64,000 bases of DNA from Dacryopinax spathularia (lineage: Eukaryota > Basidiomycota > Dacrymycetes > Dacrymycetales > Dacrymycetaceae), in assembly GCA_037974965.1 (NCBI GenBank), contig JBBPFI010000007.1, positions 1 to 64,000 of the forward strand, read 5' to 3'. The notes beneath the pieces are model-generated. The model had not been told where the DNA came from. It did no database searches and saw only the letters and a list, made by a program, of their open reading frames with translations. The position numbers and the translations under genes are program-made. Position 1 is the stretch's first letter; each line of letters begins with the position of its first letter. Shown piece after piece: positions 1 to 10,298 of the stretch.

Positions 1-2583
1 GAGGATATCGTCATAGCATCTGAAAGTGTTACTGCATCTAATCAACAATATGATTATATGTACAGACCGGTTGCGCCCGCGTTTGACGAGTTATCTCTGT
101 GGGATTTTGTCGCTTTGACTGTTAAGGTACCTTTATCGCGCGACCAACGAAGACTGGAACGCGACACGTCACCATACTCTAACCGTGGTCGTCGCTTACA
201 GGAACGCGGCTTGTTTATGGCTGGTCACAGACAGTCTAGTACTCACTTTCTCCGTTTTCGTGAGCGTCCCGTATTTCCGGTCTTGTTGGGTCCGACGATA
301 CCACGTCTTGACGGTTCTGTAGAGCAGTATGAAGTCTGGTGTAGAGTCATGTTAATTCTTTTCAGTCCGTGGAGAAAGCCTTGTGATTTGAAGGACGTAG
401 ACGAATCTTGGACTTCCGTATTTGAAATGACTGAATTTCCAGACCACTTAAAGCAGGTGATGGACAATCTCGTCGTACAGCGTGACTGTCAATCTGTCAG
501 GGACGAGTACCAGGCACGTCGGCGCCGAAATAAACGTACGTCTGCTTTATACGTGGATCCTTTAAGCGTAGATGACCTGGAGAATGCGGAAACTTTAGAG
601 TCTCTTATTATGACGGATGATAGTTCGGATTCCGGTACGTCAGAGTCAGCTTCGTCGGTTCCTCCTGAGGTACATGCTGCTGTCTCAGCCGCTAATACAG
701 CGTCTTTGTTCATGGCTTCAGTTTCCGAACCAGGACGATTACCGTATGTGACTGGTTGTGTACAAGACGTGACAGGGGAGGACCGCTCGGATATCCTTCA
801 GTTGACCGCTGTCATGGTAAATGCCCGGAAGCGTACGCGGGAAGACGTTCTAGATGGTACGAGTGATGCCCGACCATCTCGACGGTCGCGATTGACTGTA
901 AATCATCAGGCAATCATAGACGTCACAGTTAGAGAAGACTCGTCGCGTTCAGGATCGTCATGTTCAGGCATTCCAGTAGTCTTGCGAATTAGTGACGTCG
1001 TAGAAGACCTTCTCTCACGAAGGAATATGCTGAACAATCCGGAACAAGCTAAAGCGGTTCGTTTGATTGGGTCTCATCTGGAACGGGGTGACGAAGATGA
1101 ACAACTTTTGATGTATATTGGCGGCGTGGCGGGTACTGGTAAAAGTTATGTGATCGATACTTTAGTGGAACTCTTTACCAGTCTAGGACGACGTTCTAGT
1201 TTGATGTTAACAGCCCCTACCGGTATTGCGGCCGTAAATATCGGAGGGTTTACGGTTCATTCTGTTACTTGCATCGGAAATAGTACTCGTCAGGGCCATG
1301 ACCGCGGATCGGCGGGCATGTTACAAACCATGTGGAAAGACATTTCTTACCTTGTTATTGACGAGATATCTATGATAGGTGCCGGCTTGTTAAGTCGTAT
1401 TTCTCAAAAGTTAAGTATAGCCTGTGGTAGTCGTAACCGTCATGGATTGTCGAAACCCTTTGGAGGATTGAATGTGATATTTACTGGTGACTTCGGTCAG
1501 TTGCGTCCCGTACGTGCAAAGTCTCTTTTCGATTATAGACTGGTTCGGGAGATTCCGCAGGTCATTTCAGAGTCCTGGACCGGCCAATCTGATCTTTATG
1601 GGGCGTGTTTATGGCGTCAAGTAAGGACCGTTGTCTTACTGAAGACGAATGTTAGACAGGAAGGTGATCGCCGTTATTGTAACTTGTTGGCTCGTATACG
1701 ACAAGGTATCGCATGGACGGGTCTCAGTCCGTTGACAGAAGCTCAAAAAGGTGTGGAAGAGTATGGAAACTATACGTGTTCGGACTATGACGTTTTAAGA
1801 TCGAGATGTATATCTGTAATAGCTCGGCAACCAAACGGACCTGACATCTTGAAGGAGTTTAGGGACGTTCCTTTTATAGTCACTACCCGGTCTATTCGCG
1901 ATGAGCTGAATGTACGAGGGGTAAAGAGGTTTGCCCAAGTAACAGGCCAGGAAGTTCATTACTATTATGCACAGGATTATATTGAACAACGCTTACTGAA
2001 CGGAAAAGTCCAGTCTCATTTACGTAAATTACCTTGTAGTATAACTGGGGATGCATTAGGTGCCTTGCCATTGGTGCTAGGTATGCGGGTCATGATCACA
2101 GAAAATGTCGCTTTGAGGTATAGAGTCGTGAATGGAGCAGAAGGTACGGTCCGTGATATCAAGTACGAGACTGTTGATGGCGTTCGAGTAGCAGTTATGG
2201 TACTGGTTCACGTGCCGCAATCTAATATGTCTGGTATTGGTCTACAAGACGATGTTGTACCCATTGTTCCTGTTAAGACGAGTTTTGCATATAAACATCC
2301 CGGATCAGATACGCGTTTCACTGTCAAGAGAAGACAACTACCTTTACTTCCTTGTTACGCATATACAGACTACAAATCACAAGGACGTTCTCTGTCACGA
2401 GCGATTGTCGATCTTAGCGGTTGCGGTTCCTTACAGAGTATGTATGTCATGTTATCCAGAGTCAAGACGTTAAACGGTCTGTTAATTTTACGGGACTTTC
2501 GTCCCACAATCTTGTATTCTGCCTTGTCTGGTGAATTACGTAACGAGTTCGGTCGATTAGCCGAATTGTCTAATCGACCCTAA
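1..2583 (+). CDS. Helitron replicase-helicase, C-terminal part (PIF1-type helicase)
   Basis: This is the rolling-circle transposase of a Helitron; the helicase part unwinds DNA during replicative transposition. The frame is open from base 1, so the Rep (HUH) half lies outside the window. What is visible starts with the linker typical of Helitron proteins: a TH.L.R.R motif near 235-270, then PVLLGPTIPR and a CRVML.LFSPWR motif near 335-375. The SF1B helicase follows, with Walker A GVAGTGKSY near 1123-1150, Walker B VIDEISM near 1354-1374, FTGDFGQLRPV near 1482-1514 and the C-terminal YTDYKSQGRSL near 2359-2395. Stop TAA is at 2581-2583. There is no intron and no frame break across the 2.5 kb shown, so this part looks whole and possibly active. 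An Asp/Ser-rich acidic stretch lies near 590-660. It could be mistaken for a cellular PIF1, but the linker is specific to Helitrons. Confidence 0.92.
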   Translation, partial: EDIVIASESVTASNQQYDYMYRPVAPAFDELSLWDFVALTVKVPLSRDQRRLERDTSPYSNRGRRLQERGLFMAGHRQSSTHFLRFRERPVFPVLLGPTIPRLDGSVEQYEVWCRVMLILFSPWRKPCDLKDVDESWTSVFEMTEFPDHLKQVMDNLVVQRDCQSVRDEYQARRRRNKRTSALYVDPLSVDDLENAETLESLIMTDDSSDSGTSESASSVPPEVHAAVSAANTASLFMASVSEPGRLPYVTGCVQDVTGEDRSDILQLTAVMVNARKRTREDVLDGTSDARPSRRSRLTVNHQAIIDVTVREDSSRSGSSCSGIPVVLRISDVVEDLLSRRNMLNNPEQAKAVRLIGSHLERGDEDEQLLMYIGGVAGTGKSYVIDTLVELFTSLGRRSSLMLTAPTGIAAVNIGGFTVHSVTCIGNSTRQGHDRGSAGMLQTMWKDISYLVIDEISMIGAGLLSRISQKLSIACGSRNRHGLSKPFGGLNVIFTGDFGQLRPVRAKSLFDYRLVREIPQVISESWTGQSDLYGACLWRQVRTVVLLKTNVRQEGDRRYCNLLARIRQGIAWTGLSPLTEAQKGVEEYGNYTCSDYDVLRSRCISVIARQPNGPDILKEFRDVPFIVTTRSIRDELNVRGVKRFAQVTGQEVHYYYAQDYIEQRLLNGKVQSHLRKLPCSITGDALGALPLVLGMRVMITENVALRYRVVNGAEGTVRDIKYETVDGVRVAVMVLVHVPQSNMSGIGLQDDVVPIVPVKTSFAYKHPGSDTRFTVKRRQLPLLPCYAYTDYKSQGRSLSRAIVDLSGCGSLQSMYVMLSRVKTLNGLLILRDFRPTILYSALSGELRNEFGRLAELSNRP

Positions 2584-3664
2584 TGGGTCGATGCCTGGGT
2601 AAATTTCGGCCCGGAAGTGGCTGTGACGATACCAGTCAGTATTCTGAAACTCGTCCCTTGACTGTCTATCCTCTGGGACTTGTCCTGTTCGCATCTGGTT
2701 AACGACAGTCTTTTACTTACTGTTACTTTCCTGAACATGCCTCCGAGTACGTCTTTCGTTAATCCGTACTCGTCCTGTTGTAACTTTCAGAGCAGTCCGT
2801 GCTGTTCTACGTACGCATGTATCTGTAAACGACACCATCGTCCATATCACACGATACCGGGACTTCTCCGTCTATCGGTCTCGTCGAAACCAGCTGCCTC
2901 ACTTACCACCGGTTCCCGAATCAAATATACGGCCTTTTCTTTCGGATCTGTCTATCTTTTACTTCGACGACCTGGACGAGATGGGATCCCATGACTGTTG
3001 GTACTGGGATGGGAAAGCCTCGATGTGGGTCAAGGGATACGAAGGTTTACCGTGTCCTCGTTGGGACGGTTACTATCTATCGACCTGTAAGGTACCGACG
3101 TGGGTCAAGGGACAGAAACCGTTAAGGCGTCGCTGGCGAGAACAGCAACTCTTATCTCAGGTAATGCGTTTTGACCTGATACGTTGCTCCTGTTCTCATC
3201 TTTACTTGATCTAGTCGTCTCAAACTTCCGACAGGGTTGTTGATGGAGCTGACGCGGTCAGTCCTGCTGATGGTCAATGGTCTGATTACCCGGTATTGTA
3301 ATGGTTCTGTAATGTACAGACTAGTGCTGATTCTTAGTTCAGGTTCATGTCATGTCGCTTGAGAATAACCGTCAATGCGACGAGCACTCGTTACACGGGA
3401 AATCGAACTCGGTTCGTTTACTTGGTTTCACAGTCGAGTCATCTTACTGATCAAGCATTTCGGACTTGGATTCTTAGCCTTCTCGTCGTGATATGTATCA
3501 CTCCTCATGTGCGACCGAGTACTGTGTTGTCAGCGTTCTTCGATTGCAAGAAATACAAAACGCTCTAGATTCGCTGACTTCAAACCGTAAACGATTCGGT
3601 CACCATTAATGAAATTGTTCGGTATCAAATACGTGATCTGTAAGCTGTAATGGATCTCGATTGG
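2584..3664. other. Region after the helicase gene, no supported gene
   Basis: About 1.1 kb follows the helicase stop. Short open frames occur on plus (2680-3214), but none has a recognisable domain. Within 2981-3140 the plus frame twice encodes a WVKG motif in similar surroundings, and the DNA shows two imperfect copies of GTGGGTCAAGGGA about 78 bp apart. CTAG followed by T occurs near 3209 and 3327, but I see no convincing hairpin just before either one. I cannot say whether this is untranslated 3' sequence, an exon remnant or a terminal region of the Helitron. Confidence 0.4.
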
Positions 3665-5538
3665 TTATTCCTCGTACTCGAATGTAACAGTGGTCGGTTC
3701 GTCATCTTCGTTTCCATGCATGTTATCTTGTCTAATACGTGCTTGTTCTAAAGGCGATTCCTGTTTCATACCGTTAGTGCTTTTCGCATTCGGTGAATGA
3801 GTATGACTTACTGGGTGGGTATCAGTCCATGCCCCTAAACGAAGTACGTGATGTAGTACAAGATTCATAACTGGTCCGCGTTCGAGGTGTAGTAGTTGGA
3901 CTGTAAACGCGATATCGACAAAGTCTCCTTCTTGGAACGCCATCTCGGTCGCTGGTCTCACCGTTCCCGTACTAGTCCGGACTCCTAGTTTGACGGGAAT
4001 GCCTGGTGTCCACTTGTTCCGAATGCGGCGTGCATCTCCTTTCGGATCATCTCGAGCTTCAAGTGTCCGTTCATTTCCCGTCAGATTCTCGTTACGTTCA
4101 AGTCAGGGCATGTGTGTGTTACTTAACGTTCAGACGTACTTTGAAAAAAACTAACCGGTAAAACGATAGCGACGACATTGGTGAGTCTGAAAACGGCTTG
4201 TTGGTCTGAGCGTTACCGGTAACCGTAAAGAGGTATTGTCGGATAATGTTGATGTATTTGACCGTCTTCTTCCATACTTCTTCATGACCATATCCGGTAA
4301 GAGTCACGAACTGGGTAGCTCTACAGGCATCCTTTTCGAGCCTTGTTACAGTTATTAGAACGGTCGTCTCAGTGACTAGGTACGGAACTCACCCGTTCCA
4401 GTTACCCAGACGTGCCAAGCGACAGGACTTGATATGTCCGTGAATACGGAAATGCGCCGTCAGGTTAGCTTGATTGCACTTCGAATTCATCTTCCATACT
4501 ATCTGCCAAGCACGTTTACGACGTAGACGATACTTTTCGATTACACGGACATCGAGCTGTTCATCGAGATCTACGGAACCATCGGATATCGTCTTGACAT
4601 TCGTGTCCATTACGAGCTTCGCTTGCGGATGCTGCCACATATCTCTTAACAGTTCATCGCCCTCTGTATGTTAAAGTAAGAGACCGTAACTGGTTCTACT
4701 TTAAGGCTTTACATACCCGTAAAAAAGGCCATTCTTCGTATCGGTCAAAGACGAGTTAAAGTCTCCTGTACGAGTCGCGGTGAACTGAACCGGTCTTTTC
4801 CTTAAAACAGTCTCTCTTACAAGGGCTGACCGTGACTATCTTAGTAAGTACTTTCCTGGAAGAAGACGTTATCATTTCATCGAGTCCGGAACGAAGCCGA
4901 CTTTCGATACACAATTATCTCCACACATCACATCTACTTTGATCCGCCCGTATCTGACCCATCCGTCTCATCCATTCATCGCCTTAGTCGGTCGGATAAC
5001 GTGTGCCGGTCCAATAGCAAGTGACTTGTATGTTGTGTGGATGAATCGTCAGCCGTGATTGGTTCTGCCACATGAGGAAATATTGACTCCGTTTAGGGAC
5101 AGAAAAGTAAAAAACGTTCCATAACGTCTCGCGACGATTTTCACGGCGATCAAACCCCAGCACTGTTTCATGTATATCAACTTCTTCATCCTTGTTCCGT
5201 TATCTTTCTGCCAAGTCCTACCGGCTGACCTACCTCCACTCGGGCGAATCGGACAGTGTGTGTCATGGACCAGACCCGATTCCATTCAGAGATTAATCGA
5301 AGGTCATGTCATGCCTCTTCATTCCCATCGTAGTAACTGAAACTGGAAATTTTAGGTGCATGGAACCTTCTGGATAAGTTAAAGAAGACGGTAATGTACT
5401 TTACGCGGACCGTGGACTGATTCTGGCACGGGCAGAAGCGTCGCATCGCTCTGCACGCATATGGTAAAGTTTCACTTCCAATACCCTGTCTCGTACTTCC
5501 CCGTACTCCTCGGCCAGGCATCGCCGTACTGATGGCAT
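3665..5538 (-). CDS. Unknown multi-exon gene of the Helitron island
   Basis: I do not recognise this protein. Several minus-strand blocks look coding and are joined by plausible short introns. They are an N-terminal block with EEYGEVRDRVLEVKLYHMRA near 5400-5520, a basic block with EKYRLRRKRAWQIVWKMNSK near 4480-4560, a block with WKKTVKYINIIRQYLFTVTG near 4220-4290, and a last exon (3665 to about 4010) with FQEGDFVDIAFTVQLLHLER and an acidic tail. The last exon resembles in layout the C-terminal part of the divergent gene at 5605-7187, where a QAKSK motif is followed by a DLV.AEV strand and then a long hydrophobic strand, so the two may be distant paralogues. The start at 5538 (MPSVRRCLAEEYGE) is a guess; it lies only 24 bp from a TATA-like box. 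Exon junctions are unresolved, and decay is possible. Confidence 0.4.
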
Positions 5539-5561
5539 CCCGTAGAAACCGTGTCCACGTC

Positions 5562-5570
5562 TATATAAAC
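5562..5570 (+). promoter_or_regulatory. TATA box between divergent genes
   Basis: TATATAAAC lies 35 bp before the start codon at 5605 and between two divergent genes. The same nonamer occurs at 15079-15087 between the other divergent pair of the island, which supports a real promoter element. It fits the plus gene better than the minus gene. Confidence 0.5.
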
Positions 5571-5604
5571 AACGCACAAATCGTGGAGGGAAAGGGACAG
5601 CGGT

Positions 5605-7187
5605 ATGAAGCGCAGGTCGTCTACCGTAAAAGACGGTGACGTTACTGGACGTTCGACGAATAGTAAGCGAACCCGTCGGTAAGTACTGGTCGGGCTACAT
5701 CGTGAATTAATCTGACATTATCGACAGGGCATTAAGTGTTTCTCCAACTGAGGTCTCATCAGGTGCACCGTCCGACACCGACATCTTAGGTATCTTGACC
5801 GATCTTGCCGACTTGTCGAACGGTGTCGAAGATCGCATACAAACCGAAAGCCCTTTCGTCGCTCGTCCTCCTACAGATATGGTTGCAGTTCGTACGCCTT
5901 CTCCCATAAACAATAACAATATCGCGTCGACTACGCCTCTTCGACCTGATTCTCAGACCGTAAACGTAAAGGCGGGCACGGAAACCGACGAAGCCCAATC
6001 GGTACCGGTACTTGCCCATAACGGTACAACGTCCACCATCTCTCCGCCTGGCGTACGCGAAAGGGGTTCTAGTCTTGTCCCTTCCCTGAAAGGCAAAGAG
6101 TCGAGTTCGGGGTAAGTGCCGGTTCGAGTACGTGTGCGTGACTGACTTCAACCTGTAGGGCCGAACCGGTTTATAATGAGCGGGGGCAAGTCGTGGGACC
6201 TTTCGTATGTGACATCGTCGCAGTTAGCCTTCAAGAACTAACCGTATTTTAGCATGACGAATTTGATATGGACGCGGAATGGGGCTATTCCCCCGATCTG
6301 AACCGGTTCGTGCTGTGCTCATAGTGATGGTTTCTGTCTGATACTGTTTTAGTCGTATTAGTCAGCTCGTTACGTGGCGTAATCCGCGGACCGCGACGTA
6401 TTCAATCGCAAATGTCCCGTCCGGTCTATACTGGGCAAGCAAGCCCTCTTCCAGTTCCGACTTTAACGAGTACCTGTTTGACCCGGACCGTCACGTTCCG
6501 GTCACGTTCTGGATCGTCGCCAAGTTGGCTGGTATTTTCTTATTGACGAGTACAGGGCAGCCTGAACGTCAGGCTAATGTGCTTTTAAGGCCATTAAGGG
6601 ATCAGGACTTGGTTGCCGCGAAGGCATTACTGAGAAAGCACACTACCGATAAACGTACGTTCCGGATATGTTCTTCGCGAAGTACCGGTCTCTTACCAGT
6701 CCCTATCTGCAACATAGTATACATTCCTGCCGGTGGTCAGGACTGTATCAAAGTCGGAAAGTGGATGACGAAACGGGTTCCTCGGGAAGCTGCGGAAACG
6801 GTCCGTCCTTTGTACTTCGACCTGTCTTGAATATATACTAATGCTTCTTAGGTTGAACCTTTTACAGCTATTTACGATGCTACCGTCGTTTTCCAGGCCA
6901 AGTCAAAGATGACGAAGGTTCCGCCTGAGAACCTTGTTCGGAACGACCTTGTACTGGCCGAAGTCCAGTTAAGCCATTTTCGCGACAAGCTTATAACAGA
7001 CGACTATTCTTCTCCTTCCAAGCCGAATTCCCGTTACAGTCGTGGTTCCGCAAGTAAATCGGACATAAAGTGGAGAGCGACTTTTGTTTTGCGTTCACTG
7101 AGCGTCTTGCATTCTGCCGAAACAGATGAAGTTGACTCTGCGAGCGATGCGAACGAACTGTCAGAAGAGGAGACGCACGAAATCTAG
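5605..7187 (+). CDS. Unknown protein of the Helitron island, six exons
   Basis: The exon model holds together well. Exon 1 is 5605-5678, then 5728-6111, 6159-6204, 6253-6305, and from 6353 to about 6811. The last exon runs from about 6852 to 7187. Introns are 47-49 nt with GT-AG ends, and frames match at every junction except the last, which I could not fix. The product is about 440 residues. Residues about 25-150 are Ser/Thr/Pro-rich and probably disordered. A folded part follows with FDPDRHVPVTFWIVAKLAG, then a stretch LLRPLRDQDLVAAKALLRKH, VPICNIVYIPAGGQD and a C-terminal strand region NDLVLAEVQLSHFRDK, ending in an acidic tail. From memory, proteins of similar layout are common in Agaricomycetes and have no assigned function, but I cannot name a domain. 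It has no transposase or nuclease motif. The gene looks intact. Confidence 0.65.
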
Positions 7188-7498
7188 TCTATTTCCCTTG
7201 CTGTAACGGACCGTTACCAGTATAGTTAATCAATATGTTTGGAAAGTAAATATATAACGCGGCCAATTCAATGAAATCGCCTAGACAAGTCCATTAACCG
7301 TGAGCGAGTCAGTCACGTGATATTATTACCCTCTGTATTATTAATAACCGTACCCTGGACGCGTCTCATGTCAGGACATCACTGCCATCTTCTCAGACAC
7401 CACCGTTTACTTACATCCTCTTAACTGATATCGGTTTCTTTCTCTTTCTACAACTTACAGCGACGTGTATAGGTCCTTATTCTTACATCAAACTCAAC
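7188..7498. other. Intergenic, F-box gene upstream region
   Basis: AT-rich spacer of 311 bp ending in a CT-rich run (about 7435-7455) before the start codon at 7499. I see no clear TATA box or repeat here. Confidence 0.4.
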
Positions 7499-9079
7499 AT
7501 GCATCGGATCTTCACTATCGCTGAACTGCAAGACGAAGTCACGGGCTATCTCCTGGACGAAAGACAGTTCGGAACAGTGGCTGCACTCGGTATGACATGT
7601 CATTCAATGTGTCGCGTACTGTTCCGACTGGAATCCTACATGACCGAAAAGGGATTTCGTTCAGCCATACTCGTGGTAAGTCATTTATGCGCACGGTATA
7701 TAGCATATATCTACCTTTCCGAGCTTATGGAAGTACAGACGTCACCTGATCGAGTTTACTGGGTCCATAACATTCGCTGTCTCGATCTCGTTCTACGTAC
7801 GAATCAGGAAGAGTCTCGGTACAACATGTACTGTTCCTGGTACTCGACTGAAACACACGGGACGTTTTCACGGCTCAAGACCGTCCGTATACAACACTGT
7901 CAAGGTTATATCCTCCCGGCAACTCTATCTTTCCTTCCAACGGACCTGGACCTACTGGACATCCGGTCTATAAGTGACGGTTCCTTCCAACTGATTGGAC
8001 TGGACCGCCTCAACGACTTCTTCCGTCTTTTAACCTCTCGAAATCGTACAATACGGAAGCTTACTTATATCTTCGCTCTATCCCAAGAGTTACAAGAGCG
8101 TTTCAGTACACGGATCGGCTATGCATCGACTACATTGGCTGTAAACAACTTGACGCTGGACGTTCGCAGCCTATGTTACGCCAGCTTCGTTGACATACTG
8201 AGTCGGTCGAGCGTCCGGAACTTGACCCTTACCGGGTCTCTTCCTCTTGACCGTGTTTTCCATGTCGTGGGACGTGACATGACTGTAACACCTTCTCATA
8301 CCCTGAAGGAACTGCACATCAGGACGTCGTCTTGGCTCGTTACTCGCCTCCTCATGTCCTTCACGTCACAAGTTGAACTCATCGACATCGATTGTTCCTT
8401 TACCGATGACAATACCGACACGTTCGCGATGTTCAAGCATATAGCTCAGAATCATTCAAATGTCAAAGTACTCGAAGTTTACCTGCACGGTCCTTGTCAA
8501 CATGTCGCACATCCACTTCCCATGGACTGTATGCGAATCCACCTCCCGACCTGCAGACTCCTCCGTACCTTTCACTTACAATACTCGCTCAAAGACTACT
8601 TCCCCTTCAACGACGATATTTTCCTTGAGCTGGTCCGCAACTGGAACGCCTTGGAAGACATATCAATTAACTGGTTATCTCATCGAGACGACCTTGCAGA
8701 AGAACAATGTCTAGGACTGGCTGTTCCAGACGCATTCACTGTCAACTGCTTACCGAGGCTTTCTACGTCTTGTCCATTACTCCGGACATGCACTTTTTCG
8801 TCGATTACGTTTCTAATCCAACCGAAAGAGACATTGTCGCATCAGTTTCGACTACACCTCCTCTACATCCCCCCACATGACGAATGTCTGGTATCCGTTA
8901 CTCAATCGGTTATCTGGCCGATGTTAAAGATAATCATCGATTCGACCCGCGATCTCGATCAGCGACGTCGCGTACAAGTACAAACAGCTTACCTGGAAAG
9001 TCGTATCAGTCAGAACATTGTCCGTCCTCTCCTGGAACAATACTTTCAGTCTCACACTACTGTCTCCTTTCATACTTAA
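7499..9079 (+). CDS. F-box/LRR-like protein within the Helitron island
   Basis: The 526-residue frame opens with MHRIFTIAELQDEVTGYLLD and then ALGMTCHSMCRVLFR, which is the layout of the degenerate F-box common in basidiomycetes (a hydrophobic .IPEL..I...L block followed by L.LTC). The rest is rich in leucine-containing repeats such as LKTVRIQHC, VNNLTLDVRSL, VRNLTLTGSLPL and LKELHIRTSSWL, suggesting an irregular LRR solenoid. F-box proteins recruit substrates to SCF ubiquitin ligases through Skp1. A GTAAGT at 7676 and an AG at 7722-7723 could bound a 48-nt intron that is in frame, so the protein may be 16 residues shorter. Codon style is that of the island and not of the host F-box genes at 17-25 kb, which belong to a different family. 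It may be captured cargo or a native gene of the element. Confidence 0.7.
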   Translation: MHRIFTIAELQDEVTGYLLDERQFGTVAALGMTCHSMCRVLFRLESYMTEKGFRSAILVVSHLCARYIAYIYLSELMEVQTSPDRVYWVHNIRCLDLVLRTNQEESRYNMYCSWYSTETHGTFSRLKTVRIQHCQGYILPATLSFLPTDLDLLDIRSISDGSFQLIGLDRLNDFFRLLTSRNRTIRKLTYIFALSQELQERFSTRIGYASTTLAVNNLTLDVRSLCYASFVDILSRSSVRNLTLTGSLPLDRVFHVVGRDMTVTPSHTLKELHIRTSSWLVTRLLMSFTSQVELIDIDCSFTDDNTDTFAMFKHIAQNHSNVKVLEVYLHGPCQHVAHPLPMDCMRIHLPTCRLLRTFHLQYSLKDYFPFNDDIFLELVRNWNALEDISINWLSHRDDLAEEQCLGLAVPDAFTVNCLPRLSTSCPLLRTCTFSSITFLIQPKETLSHQFRLHLLYIPPHDECLVSVTQSVIWPMLKIIIDSTRDLDQRRRVQVQTAYLESRISQNIVRPLLEQYFQSHTTVSFHT

Positions 9080-9213
9080 CCAGCACAAAATACCGCTCCA
9101 AAATATTACTGGGACTGTTCCGTAAACCAGGCTACGCATAGTAATAATAACATTTTCATGAAATGCAACTGTACAGGACCTAAGACAAGGAAGCAAACGA
9201 GAAAAGAGACTGT

Positions 9214-10199
9214 TTAATGATTGTACATGCTTTGTATCTCATCGTAAATATATGCGTTCACTAGGAGTATATGATGATACACCTCCCATGACGATACATT
9301 ACTCCCGACACGGTATTCTGCGACCGGACTGTCGAGATCGCTAAATGTCGTGTCCGAGCTCCAACCGTCCTGGCTGTTCACATCGAAGTCGGTCACAACG
9401 CTAGATGTCGCGTCAGAATCGTCGGACGTCATTTGAACATCCTCCTTCAAGACTGATGGCCTATCAAGCGCGTTATCGTCGCAGCCAACGTACTATACAC
9501 AACGTTAACCATACACGTAAAGACGGAGAACGTTGACGTACTACAACGGGGGTATCATTCGAAAACCCTACAGTCCGTGAGATTTCGACCTGATCCTGTC
9601 ATTGATAGGAACGTACCAGCTTCCTCGAAGCCATCTGCCTTCCCAGGTCCGCTGAAAAGTTTCTCCACCTCCGCATCATATTGGTCGAACACGACATCTT
9701 TGCCATACAGACCCGTCTTCTCGTACAGATAGCGACTGTCGTATTCAACGAAATCTAGATTCCCTGTCAACCTTTACCGTCCTAAAACTGCCCTGTTAAG
9801 AACCATACGCGGTACAGTTACTGTTTGGATCGCGGCTGGGAGAACGTCAGACATGATGAGATACATCTGAAAGAGGTACGCACTGTAAACGACAGAAGTG
9901 GCCATTGTGTTCTCGCAATTTGCTGACTGTGATGGTTTGGTTGAACGCGACAGCACCACGCGTCACGGGTCCCACCGGAAGGTTATATACGCGGAAGCTG
10001 TCGGTAAAGATCACGTGTGATACATCTTCAGACACTGGCAACGGCCACGTCCTTGTACATGCTCCAGTTTGATGACATTACATGTATTCAACACTTCATA
10101 ATCGTATACCACCTTACCAACCGACGTCCAGTTCCTATGTTGTAGGGAAATCGTTATGTTATAGGTCACCTACCCGTTCAGGTAAAAGTCGGGAATCAT
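9214..10199 (-). CDS. Unknown minus-strand gene of the Helitron island
   Basis: A likely multi-exon gene read from a start at 10199 (MIPDFYLNG). A small intron near 10136-10175 leads to an exon with VGKVVYDYEVLNT. Later blocks contain FRVYNLPVGPVTRGAVAFNQ, then NLDFVEYDSRYLYEKTGLYG near 9700-9760, and a Ser/Asp-rich acidic C-terminus near 9214-9450 that ends in DEIQSMYNH. The middle block has the alternating pattern of beta strands and could be an OB fold, which would suit its RPA1 neighbour, but the evidence is weak. Some junctions need very short introns, and the model is uncertain. It converges on the F-box gene (tail to tail, 134 bp apart) and diverges from the RPA1-like gene at 10299, with 99 bp between the starts. 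Confidence 0.4.
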
Positions 10200-10298
10200 G
10201 CCGATGCATGACCGAAATGCATCCGTTAGAGCCAAGGGATGGTTCTCGAAATGACTGTATACCTTACTTTCCTTGAATTATCTTCACATCTCACCGTT

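Noticed and set aside
3205-3330. CTAG-T sites near 3209 and 3327 as a Helitron 3' end close to the helicase
   Set aside because: No convincing hairpin just upstream, and island-type genes continue for 13 kb beyond.
5786-6151. 121-codon minus frame opposite the six-exon gene
   Set aside because: The plus strand has a consistent spliced model with matching phases; the minus frame is its shadow.
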